From: CAZXDS01 sp964639525
GTDB taxonomy: Bacteria > Bacteroidota > Ignavibacteria > Ignavibacteriales > Melioribacteraceae
Assembly: GCA_964639525.1 (NCBI GenBank)
Contig: CAZXDS010000216.1
Coordinates: 1-5,435, forward strand
Reading direction: 5' to 3'
Length of the DNA: 5,435 bases
Position 1 is the stretch's first letter. Every line of letters begins with the position of its first letter. The translations under genes were made by a program, and so were the position numbers. Positions 1 through 5,435 of this stretch are shown piece after piece. The notes under the pieces were generated by a model. It made no database searches and was not told where the DNA came from. It saw only the letters and a program-made list of their open reading frames with translations.

Positions 1-75
1 TACATAGTTTTAATTTTGCCCCCGAATTGCTGTAGTGTGAAGTGGGTAAATGTAAAATTAAAATACGCTCAAAAT

Positions 76-106
76 TTTCAATCCACATAAAAAATTCATA
101 AATTTG
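76..106 (+). promoter_or_regulatory. Candidate Bacteroidota-type promoter for the helicase gene
   Basis: TTTC at 76-79 is followed after 19 bases by TAAATTTG at 99-106. The Bacteroidota primary-sigma consensus is TTTG-N19-TAnnTTTG, so the -7 element matches fully and the -33 element in three of four bases. Transcription would start near 112, giving a leader of roughly 15-20 bases before the ATG at 129. The rest of 1-128 shows no supported gene. Such short AT-rich motifs also arise by chance in a genome like this. Confidence 0.35.
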
Positions 107-128
107 CACTTCAAAAAATTAGGAGTTT

Positions 129-2306
129 ATGAAAAAGTTATTAGGATCGCTTAATGAAGCACAGAAAAAAGCGGTTGAGTTCAATGCCAAACCGCATATT
201 ATTGTAGCCGGAGCAGGCTCCGGAAAAACCAGAGTATTAACCTATAAAATAGCATATCTAATTAAAAACGATTATGATCCATCATCCATTTTAGCCTTAA
301 CTTTTACCAACAAAGCTGCAAATGAAATGAAAGAGCGAGTAAAAAGTTTAATCGGGGCTAAAGCCAATAAACTTTGGATGGGAACCTTTCATTCGATTTT
401 TGCACGTATTTTGAGAATAGAATCTGAAAAATTAGGGTATTCACCCAATTTCTCTATTTACGATCAGCAGGATTCCACATCGCTTGTCGGGAATGTTATG
501 AGCGAACTTGATATTTCGTTAGATGGTTATACGGCGAATAAAATTCATCATAGAATCAGCAATTTTAAAAATCACATGATTACACCTGATGATTATGAAG
601 AAAATATTGCAAAAACTTTAGCTGAAAGAAAAATTGGAAAAATTTACCGTGAATATAACAGAAGATTAAAAGAAAATAATTCGATGGATTTTGATGATCT
701 TCTTTTAAAGCCACTTGAATTGTTTAATAAAAATCATAAAATTCTTCAGCATTATCGCGGACAATTTAAGTACATTTTAGTAGATGAGTATCAGGATACA
801 AATAAGGCTCAGTACGAACTGTTAAAATCTCTTGTAACATCGCGAATTAAACTTTGTGTTGTTGGGGATGATGCTCAAAGTATATACGGATGGCGTGGGG
901 CTGATATCTCCAATATGCTTAATTTTCAAAAGGATTTTCCGAATGGTGAAATATATAGATTAGAGCAGAATTACAGATCTACGCAAAACATTTTAAGAGC
1001 TGCGGATTCGTTAATAAAAAATAATACTGACCAGATTGATAAAACCTTATGGACAGAAAATGATCTCGGCGAAAAAATTGGTGTTATGCGATGTTCTGAT
1101 GAGAAAGACGAAGCATTTCAAATAGCAAGAAAAGCTAAGGCGGAAATATCATCAAAGAAAATTAGTTTTAATGATATTGCAATTCTTTATAGAACTAATT
1201 CACAGTCAAGAGCATTGGAAGAAGCACTTCGCCGTGAAAAAATCCCTTACAAAATTATTGGTGGAATTGAGTTCTATCGGCGTAAAGAGATTAAGGATGT
1301 TCTTGGTTATTTAAGAATATTTGCCAATCAATCCGATGAAGAAAGTCTGCTGCGAATTATGAATTTTCCACAACGTGGAATAGGTAATACTTCTATAACC
1401 AAAATGATTGATTTTTCGCGGAAGTGGAATTTGAGTTTGTTCCAAACTATGGTACGAGTTTTTGAAGTAATTGAAGTAAAAGAAAGAATTCAAAAAAATG
1501 TAAAGCAATTTAAGGCTTTATTGGATAAGTATATTGCGGCATCGGAGAAAATGTCATTGTATGAACTTGCTTCCGGTCTTGTTGATGAGCTTGGTATTAA
1601 AACAATGTACAAGAATGAAAATTCGCCTGAATCTTTACAGAGATTGGAAAATGTGGAAGAATTACTTTCAAGTATTCAGTATTACAATGCCGAAAATAAA
1701 AAAGCCACTTTGGATGATTATCTTGCTGAAGTATCTTTAATTTCGGGTATTGATAATATGGATGATGCTGAAAATTCTGTTACTCTGATGACAGTTCACG
1801 GCTCGAAAGGTTTGGAGTTTCCCGTAGTATTTTTAACCGGCTGCGAAGAAGATATTTTCCCTCTGAATCCAAGATTTGATTCGGATGCTCATCTTCAGGA
1901 AGAACGCAGACTTTTTTATGTAGCCTTAACGCGTGCAGAAAAGAAAATAATTATTACTCACGCTCGTTCAAGATACAGGTTTGGTGAAGTTGCATATCAA
2001 AACAGATCCAGATTTATTGACGAATTGGATCCCGAAACTGTTCACGAAATTAATGCTCATACCGGCAGAAGATCCGGACGTAAAAGAAAATCATTTTATG
2101 ATGAACTTTATCAAGAAAGCTATGATGATTATAATCAGGAAGAAAGGTCTTTTAGAGTCGGCAGCCGTGTTACACATGAAATATTTGGTAATGGAAAAAT
2201 TCTGTCAATCAATGGGAACGGCGATATGCAGAAAATTTCGGTTTCCTTTGAGAAAGCCGGCATAAAGCAATTGTTAGCAAAATTTGCCAACTTAAAAATG
2301 GCGTAA
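129..2306 (+). CDS. uvrD/pcrA: ATP-dependent 3'-5' DNA helicase, UvrD/PcrA family (SF1A)
   Basis: This cytoplasmic motor unwinds DNA 3' to 5' using ATP and in well-studied relatives acts in nucleotide excision and mismatch repair, replication restart and clearing of protein from DNA. At 725 residues it has normal family length and all SF1A motifs: Q motif LNEAQ (8-12), Walker A GAGSGKT (28-34), TFTNKAA (58-64), GTFHS (85-89), Walker B DEYQD (219-223), GDDAQSIYGWRG (246-257), QNYRST (280-285), VTLMTVHGSKGLEF (551-564) and FYVALTRA (596-603). Subdomain 2B lies at about 386-545. After a basic linker (GRRSGRKRK, 646-654) and an acidic, tyrosine-rich stretch, residues 676-722 form the Tudor-like C-terminal module (RVGSRVTHEIFGNGKI) that contacts RNA polymerase in PcrA/UvrD; its presence argues against Rep. 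The ATG at 129 follows AGGAG (121-125) by only three bases, a short spacing, but the N-terminus MKKLLGSLNEAQ is where family members begin. UvrD and PcrA cannot be told apart from sequence. It looks intact and functional. Confidence 0.97.
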   Translation: MKKLLGSLNEAQKKAVEFNAKPHIIVAGAGSGKTRVLTYKIAYLIKNDYDPSSILALTFTNKAANEMKERVKSLIGAKANKLWMGTFHSIFARILRIESEKLGYSPNFSIYDQQDSTSLVGNVMSELDISLDGYTANKIHHRISNFKNHMITPDDYEENIAKTLAERKIGKIYREYNRRLKENNSMDFDDLLLKPLELFNKNHKILQHYRGQFKYILVDEYQDTNKAQYELLKSLVTSRIKLCVVGDDAQSIYGWRGADISNMLNFQKDFPNGEIYRLEQNYRSTQNILRAADSLIKNNTDQIDKTLWTENDLGEKIGVMRCSDEKDEAFQIARKAKAEISSKKISFNDIAILYRTNSQSRALEEALRREKIPYKIIGGIEFYRRKEIKDVLGYLRIFANQSDEESLLRIMNFPQRGIGNTSITKMIDFSRKWNLSLFQTMVRVFEVIEVKERIQKNVKQFKALLDKYIAASEKMSLYELASGLVDELGIKTMYKNENSPESLQRLENVEELLSSIQYYNAENKKATLDDYLAEVSLISGIDNMDDAENSVTLMTVHGSKGLEFPVVFLTGCEEDIFPLNPRFDSDAHLQEERRLFYVALTRAEKKIIITHARSRYRFGEVAYQNRSRFIDELDPETVHEINAHTGRRSGRKRKSFYDELYQESYDDYNQEERSFRVGSRVTHEIFGNGKILSINGNGDMQKISVSFEKAGIKQLLAKFANLKMA

Positions 2307-2315
2307 CTCTGTAAT

Positions 2316-2343
2316 TGATAATGGACAATGGATAATTGACAAT
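2316..2343 (+). repeat. Four tandem heptanucleotides, consensus KGAYAAT
   Basis: Ten bases after the helicase stop, four in-phase 7-mers run without gaps: TGATAAT, GGACAAT, GGATAAT and TGACAAT. Only the first base (T/G) and the fourth (T/C) vary. GTAAT just before (2311-2315) may be the worn end of a fifth unit. Short heptad arrays between genes are known in filamentous cyanobacteria, and similar ATAATTG/ACAATGG arrays are familiar from other low-GC bacterial genomes. No function is evident. Here the array also supplies the left arm of a fold-back. Confidence 0.75.
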
Positions 2344-2385
2344 TTTAGATTTTTTTTTTAGTAATGTTGTTATTCATTGTTCATT
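2320..2385 (+). terminator. Long AU-rich stem-loop after the helicase gene, possible terminator
   Basis: AATGGACAATGGATAA (2320-2335) can pair over all 16 bases with TTATTCATTGTTCATT (2370-2385), with 14 Watson-Crick pairs and two G-U pairs (2324/2381 and 2331/2374). Five more pairs are possible inside (2336/2369 and 2338-2341 with 2365-2368) if T2337 bulges. The stem is followed at once by TATTTTTAATTT, and the loop holds ten T (2350-2359). This could end the helicase transcript, but the stem is AU-rich and the loop is long, so it is not a textbook intrinsic terminator. It may equally be two inverted copies of the heptad repeat. Confidence 0.35.
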
Positions 2386-2399
2386 TATTTTTAATTTAA

Positions 2400-2426
2400 G
2401 CAAGTTCATCAATTGCGTTAACTTGC
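2400..2426. repeat. 7-bp perfect inverted repeat GCAAGTT...AACTTGC
   Basis: GCAAGTT (2400-2406) and AACTTGC (2420-2426) are perfect inverted arms around a 13-base spacer (CATCAATTGCGTT). Neither strand has a T-run after the stem, so it is not a plain intrinsic terminator. It lies about 130 bases before the protease ATG and could be an operator-like site, an RNA hairpin, or chance. No regulator can be named. Confidence 0.4.
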
Positions 2427-2496
2427 AAAAATGAATCCAACTATTCCAATCTTAAAATTTAATTTTATTAAATTTCATATCTAATTTATTTCCCTC

Positions 2497-2505
2497 AGGG
2501 AGGAG
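2497..2505 (+). promoter_or_regulatory. Strong Shine-Dalgarno sequence AGGGAGGAG, no normal start at its spacing
   Basis: AGGGAGGAG is the best ribosome-binding sequence in the window, yet no ATG, GTG or TTG lies 4-12 bases after it. In the protease frame the possible starts are ATT at 2507 (one base away), TTG at 2528 (22 bases away) and ATG at 2555 (49 bases away). The frame is open through all of these. The 5' half also sits in the 11-base palindrome TCCCTCAGGGA (2491-2501), which could partly hide it in RNA. It leaves the protease start uncertain. Confidence 0.5.
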
Positions 2506-2554
2506 CATTAAATTTACAAAAGACATATTGCTGTTTTCGGAAATAGTAAAAAAA

Positions 2555-3289
2555 ATGAATAAAAAAGTAGTAACTATTCTACTTTTAATTCCTGTTCTGC
2601 AAACGGTTTCTTACTATTATGCTTCCCCGCAATTCTTCATATCAAATTTTTATCAATCATTTTTGCAAAATAAATTTATTGATTTATTAGAATTTTATTA
2701 TTGGTTCTTCGCCGATTTTTTTGTCCTTTTCATAATTCCGCTTTCTGTGATAATTTTATATTTTAAGGAGAGTTCAAAGAAATACGGAATCGTATTCGGG
2801 GATTATAAATTTGGATTATGGATATCGTTTATTTCTCTTTTGGTAATGCTTCCAATAATTTGGTTCAGCTCTTCTTCGGACCAATTTGCACTTCAATATC
2901 CTTACTTGCAAAGTACACGAGAAAATTGGAATATTTTTTTCATCTACGAGATTGGGCTTTTGATTTATCTTTTTGCGTGGGAGTTTATTTGGCGAGGTTT
3001 TATGCTTTTCGGGCTGGAAGAAAAGTTTGGATATTATGCTGTTCTGATTCAGATGATACCGTTTGTAATTCTCCATAACGGAAAACCAAGTATCGAAACA
3101 TTCGGTGCAATTATCGGCGGTATTGTGCTTGGTGTTTTGGCGTTACGCACACGTTCCTTATTGTATGGAGTATTGGTGCATTTTGGTGTAATGTTTTCAA
3201 TTGATATTATTTCCATCTTGCGTTTTAGAGCTGAGGATTACGGTAGCGGGTTAACTTCACTGATTCATATTATTGGAAATTTATTCTAA
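2555..3289 (+). CDS. CPBP family intramembrane protease (Rce1/Abi-like)
   Basis: This is a multi-pass inner-membrane protein of the CPBP/Abi family, which includes CAAX prenyl endopeptidase Rce1 and bacterial proteins for bacteriocin immunity or unknown processing. From ATG 2555 it has 244 residues, with hydrophobic segments near 5-22, 47-70, 86-104, 127-141, 159-174, 183-197 and 203-222. Motif 1 reads AWEFIWRG (141-148), with E143 and R147 in the positions of the second Glu and the Arg of EExxxR; the first Glu is Trp142. Motif 2 is FVILH (170-174), giving H174. The third histidine is H209 (VHFGVMFSID, 208-217), with D217 following; the usual HxxxN Asn is Met213. As I recall, WEF..RG with LVH.GV..S.D occurs as a recurrent subtype, so this need not be a dead enzyme. 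The ATG is chosen because MNKK then leads straight into a membrane helix; TTG at 2528 would add nine residues. The gene ends 59 bases before pdxJ, so they may be co-transcribed. The substrate is unknown. Confidence 0.85.
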   Translation: MNKKVVTILLLIPVLQTVSYYYASPQFFISNFYQSFLQNKFIDLLEFYYWFFADFFVLFIIPLSVIILYFKESSKKYGIVFGDYKFGLWISFISLLVMLPIIWFSSSSDQFALQYPYLQSTRENWNIFFIYEIGLLIYLFAWEFIWRGFMLFGLEEKFGYYAVLIQMIPFVILHNGKPSIETFGAIIGGIVLGVLALRTRSLLYGVLVHFGVMFSIDIISILRFRAEDYGSGLTSLIHIIGNLF

Positions 3290-3334
3290 TTTTGTTTTAT
3301 TAAGCATAGTTAAATTTATTTATTTTAGAAATTT

Positions 3335-3340
3335 GAAAGG
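3335..3340 (+). promoter_or_regulatory. Shine-Dalgarno GAAAGG that fixes the pdxJ start
   Basis: GAAAGG lies eight bases before the ATG at 3349, an ideal spacing. A longer in-frame reading could begin at GTG 3340, but that codon overlaps the GAAAGG itself and would add only three residues (translated MYD) not expected before the conserved N-terminus. The ATG at 3349 is therefore preferred. Another ATG at 3344 opens a two-codon frame (ATG ATA TGA) whose stop overlaps the pdxJ ATG. Confidence 0.7.
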
Positions 3341-3348
3341 TGTATGAT

Positions 3349-4059
3349 ATGAGATTTGCATTGAACGTCGATCACGTTGCATATTTAAGAAATATGCGCG
3401 GCGAAAACCAACCCGATCCGGTAACTTTTGCTTTGCTTGCCGAGCAACACGGAGTTGATGGAATTGTTGTTCATTTACGAGAGGATAGACGGCACGTAAA
3501 CGAACGTGATGTTCGTCTTTTGAGAGAAATGGTGAATACTAAATTAGATTTGGAAATGGCAGCAAATGACGAAATAGTTAAAATTGCTTGCGAAGTTCAA
3601 CCTGAACTTGCAACAATTGTTCCTGAAAATCGTGAGGAACTTACAACAGAAGGCGGTTTGAATGTTTTAGACAATATTAAAAAAATTAAGGATACGATAA
3701 GCAGACTACACGATTCAAATATTGAAGTTTCATTATTTGTTGAGCCTGATATTGCTCAAATTGATGCTTCAAAAGAAATTGGTGCTGACTATATTGAAAT
3801 TCATACCGGAATTTATTCCAATGCCGAAACAGATAATCTCAGATTTGAAGAACTTGAAAGAATTGACATTGCATCAATTCATGCAAAAAAACTGGAGATG
3901 GGTGTGAATGCCGGACACGGATTAAACTATCAAAATATTAAAGAATTTGTTTCACTCGAAAATATTGATGAGGTTAGTATTGGTCAAGCAGTTATTGCTC
4001 GGGCAGTGTTTGTAGGTTTAGAAAAAGCTCTACAGGAAATGATGCAGTATGTATATTGA
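3349..4059 (+). CDS. pdxJ: Pyridoxine 5'-phosphate synthase
   Basis: PdxJ condenses 1-deoxy-D-xylulose 5-phosphate with 3-amino-2-oxopropyl phosphate to form pyridoxine 5'-phosphate, the last ring-forming step of the DXP-dependent vitamin B6 pathway. It is a cytoplasmic TIM barrel, an octamer in E. coli. The 236 residues match the family length (E. coli 243) and align with the E. coli sequence, recalled from memory, nearly end to end: N6, D8-H9 (LNVDHVA), R17, H42 (VHLREDRRH, 41-49), R44, H49, E69 (LEM), T99 (TTEGG), H190-G191 (NAGHG, 187-191). H42, E69 and H190 correspond to the E. coli active-site residues His45, Glu72 and His193. The one visible departure is Q213 in IGQAVIARAV (211-220), where E. 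coli has His216 in the phosphate-binding loop. No pdxA or other B6 gene is in the window, so the gene may stand alone or be co-transcribed with the protease gene before it. An active enzyme is expected. Confidence 0.97.
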   Translation: MRFALNVDHVAYLRNMRGENQPDPVTFALLAEQHGVDGIVVHLREDRRHVNERDVRLLREMVNTKLDLEMAANDEIVKIACEVQPELATIVPENREELTTEGGLNVLDNIKKIKDTISRLHDSNIEVSLFVEPDIAQIDASKEIGADYIEIHTGIYSNAETDNLRFEELERIDIASIHAKKLEMGVNAGHGLNYQNIKEFVSLENIDEVSIGQAVIARAVFVGLEKALQEMMQYVY

Positions 4060-4087
4060 ACAAAAACATCTCTGATTATTAATTAGT

Positions 4088-4119
4088 TTTCAACAAAATA
4101 AAAACCAAATTTATTTTTG
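4088..4119 (+). promoter_or_regulatory. Candidate Bacteroidota-type promoter for the propeller gene
   Basis: TTTC (4088-4091), 20 bases, then TATTTTTG (4112-4119) resembles TTTG-N19-TAnnTTTG, with a full -7 match, one mismatch at -33 and spacing one base longer than usual. It would give a short leader carrying the GGGAGG at 4135-4140. The same bases can form an AU-rich hairpin: AACAAAATAAA (4092-4102) with TTTATTTTTGTT (4110-4121), one T bulged. That hairpin is too AU-rich to be a convincing pdxJ terminator. Confidence 0.3.
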
Positions 4120-4144
4120 TTTATTTGTCTAATTGGGAGGAAAA

Positions 4145-4210
4145 ATGAAATTACATTTTTTGACTACTATATTTTCTATCGTTATTTTTTTTAATGTTGT
4201 AATTACTGCG
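4145..4210 (+). other. Sec signal peptide of the propeller protein
   Basis: Codons 1-22 encode a short N-terminus with one lysine (MKLH), a core rich in I, F, V and L, and a VITA end before Q23. This is a type I signal peptidase pattern. There is no cysteine after the cleavage point, so it is not a lipoprotein signal. Export to the periplasm, and perhaps onward to the cell surface, is expected. Confidence 0.8.
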
Positions 4211-5435
4211 CAGATTAAGAATGTTCAGGTTAACAATCCAGCAAGCACTACACCGGAAGAAGTAACGATTGCGATTAATAGGCAAAACCCTTCTCAAATG
4301 GCTGCCGGGGCAAATATTAGTTATTTTTATAATTCATCCGATAATGGACAGTCTTGGACACAAAGTAATATTTCTTCTCACTTATTTGGTGTTTGGGGCG
4401 ATCCTTGTGTTATTTATGATACTACAGGCAATTTGTATTTCGGACATTTATCTAATCCACCTAATACAGGTTATTGGATTGATAGAATCGTTGTACAAAA
4501 ATCCACAGATAACGGACTTGATTGGAATAATGGAACGGGGATAGGTTTTAATTCCCCAAAACAACAAGATAAAGAATGGCTTGCAGTGGATCGTACTAAC
4601 TCACAGTTCGCGGGAAATATTTATTTGTCGTGGACTGAATTTGATCACTATGGGACTACAAATCCACTTGATAGCACAAGAATTTTATTTTCGAGAACAA
4701 CAGACGAAGGCAGCAATTGGAGTCCTCCAATTCGTGTAAGTGATGTAGGAGGGAATGCTGAAGACGGGGATAATACTGTTGAAGGTGCGGTTCCTGCGGT
4801 TGGTCCTAACGGGGAAGTTTACTTAAGTTGGGCAGGACCGCTCGGGTTGGTTTTCGATAAATCCACAGACGGGGGTTTAACTTTTGGGAATGATAAAATT
4901 GTTACAAGCATTCCCGATGGTTGGGATTTTGGAATTTCCGGAATTTCACGTGCAAACGGTTTGCCTATTACAGCTTGTGATATAAGTAATTCACAATATC
5001 GCGGAAACATTTATATCAATTGGTCCGACCAGCGGTATGGTGTGAACAACACAGACATATTTTTTATAAAATCCACTGATAACGGTTCAACCTGGGGCGA
5101 TGTAATTAAAGTAAACGATGACAATACCGAAAGACAGCAGTTTTTTACTTGGATGACTGTTGATGAAACAAACGGTTACATCTATGTTGTTTTTTACGAT
5201 AGACGTACAACTGTAGGCAATTATACGGATGTTTATTTGGCACGTTCCACTGACGGCGGAGAAACTTTTAAAAATTATCAAATTAATAACGAAAGTTTTT
5301 TACCTAATGCAAATGTATTTTTCGGTGATTACATTAATATTGATGCTTATAATGGAATTATTCGTCCTATTTGGATGAGGATGGATGATATTGATTTAAG
5401 TGTTTGGACAGCATTAATTAGCGATTCACTTTTTA
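4145..5435 (+). CDS. Exported Asp-box (BNR) beta-propeller, sialidase-like fold, 3'-partial
   Basis: The frame stays open for 430 codons to the window edge, so the C-terminus is missing. ATG 4145 follows GGGAGG (4135-4140) by four bases. Residues 1-22 form a signal peptide: K2, a hydrophobic core (about 9-20) and likely cleavage VITA|Q. The mature part repeats about every 60 residues. Six Asp-boxes (S-x-D-x-G-x-x-W/F) lie at 64-71, 120-127, 185-192, 240-247, 310-317 and 368-375, and between them five strand motifs G-x-(I/L/V)-Y lie at 95, 157, 223, 287 and 344, as in GNIYLSW and GNIYINW. This fits a roughly six-bladed propeller of the sialidase/BNR superfamily. Asp-boxes are structural, not catalytic, and no FRIP-type arginine motif is visible, so calling it a sialidase would be unsafe. 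Similar exported FCB-group proteins often end in a type IX secretion sorting domain, which could lie beyond 5435. Candidate roles are glycan binding, glycan cleavage or a surface scaffold. Codon choice looks like its neighbours'. Confidence 0.85.
   Translation, partial: MKLHFLTTIFSIVIFFNVVITAQIKNVQVNNPASTTPEEVTIAINRQNPSQMAAGANISYFYNSSDNGQSWTQSNISSHLFGVWGDPCVIYDTTGNLYFGHLSNPPNTGYWIDRIVVQKSTDNGLDWNNGTGIGFNSPKQQDKEWLAVDRTNSQFAGNIYLSWTEFDHYGTTNPLDSTRILFSRTTDEGSNWSPPIRVSDVGGNAEDGDNTVEGAVPAVGPNGEVYLSWAGPLGLVFDKSTDGGLTFGNDKIVTSIPDGWDFGISGISRANGLPITACDISNSQYRGNIYINWSDQRYGVNNTDIFFIKSTDNGSTWGDVIKVNDDNTERQQFFTWMTVDETNGYIYVVFYDRRTTVGNYTDVYLARSTDGGETFKNYQINNESFLPNANVFFGDYINIDAYNGIIRPIWMRMDDIDLSVWTALISDSLF

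Noticed and set aside
1..90. Open frames at the left edge: plus-strand 1-90 (29 codons then TAA) and minus-strand ATG at 88 running off the edge
   Set aside because: Both are short and low-complexity, with no recognisable motif; the minus-strand ATG has no Shine-Dalgarno. Either could be the end of a neighbouring gene, but nothing supports it.
2431..2484. Small frame of 17 codons starting at ATG 2431 in the helicase-protease gap
   Set aside because: No ribosome-binding sequence, AT-driven composition and no protein-like features.
2816..3078. Two 86-codon open frames, one on each strand, inside the protease gene
   Set aside because: They lie wholly within a gene with clear family motifs, lack ribosome-binding sites and look like shadows of its codon pattern.
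3287..3294. TAATTTTG, a TAnnTTTG match before pdxJ
   Set aside because: It overlaps the protease stop codon and has no TTTG-like partner about 19 bases upstream.
129..4059. Defence-island reading of helicase plus CPBP (Abi) protein
   Set aside because: The helicase is a full-length housekeeping UvrD/PcrA with its C-terminal module, CPBP proteins are widespread outside defence, and the next gene is pdxJ; no nuclease, toxin or mobile element is nearby.
4060..4144. Riboswitch or classic intrinsic terminator after pdxJ
   Set aside because: The gap is only 85 bases, has no GC-rich stem before a T-run and no recognisable riboswitch core; the only fold is a weak AU hairpin.
4269..4544. 91-codon plus-strand frame inside the propeller gene
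   Set aside because: The overlapping frame from 4145 has a signal peptide, a Shine-Dalgarno sequence and regular Asp-boxes through this stretch, so this one is a shadow.

Overview
The window is AT-rich and holds four genes, all on the plus strand: a UvrD/PcrA-type DNA helicase (129-2306), a CPBP (Rce1/Abi-like) intramembrane protease (2555-3289), pyridoxine 5'-phosphate synthase PdxJ (3349-4059), and the first 430 codons of an exported Asp-box (BNR) beta-propeller protein that starts at 4145 and runs off the right edge. There are no RNA genes, CRISPR arrays, insertion sequences or phage genes.

The likely source is a bacterium of the Bacteroidota/Ignavibacteriota (FCB) type. The reasons are low G+C, a large exported Asp-box propeller of the kind common there, a CPBP protein of the 'WEF..RG' subtype, and promoter-like TTTC-N19/20-TAnnTTTG elements before two genes. 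Clear Shine-Dalgarno sequences occur before all four genes (with odd spacing for the protease gene), which argues against typical Bacteroidia, where they are usually weak or absent, and fits Ignavibacteria-like lineages better. This placement is an inference.

Layout: 1-128 is leader with a candidate promoter. The helicase gene fills 129-2306. The 248-base gap 2307-2554 is the most structured non-coding part: four tandem heptanucleotides, a facing inverted copy that could form a 16-bp RNA stem, a run of ten T, a separate 7-bp inverted repeat, and a very strong Shine-Dalgarno sequence with no ordinary start codon at the right distance. The protease and pdxJ genes are 59 bases apart and may share a transcript. 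An 85-base gap with its own candidate promoter leads to the propeller gene.

The genes do not form an obvious pathway: DNA repair, a membrane protease of unknown substrate, vitamin B6 synthesis and an exported protein. I see no defence island, biosynthetic cluster or other undescribed multi-gene system. The points worth a second look are local: the heptad fold-back, the unclear protease start, a missing glutamate in the protease motif, a His-to-Gln change in the PdxJ phosphate site, a two-codon frame overlapping the pdxJ start, and the propeller's lack of a recognisable sialidase active site.
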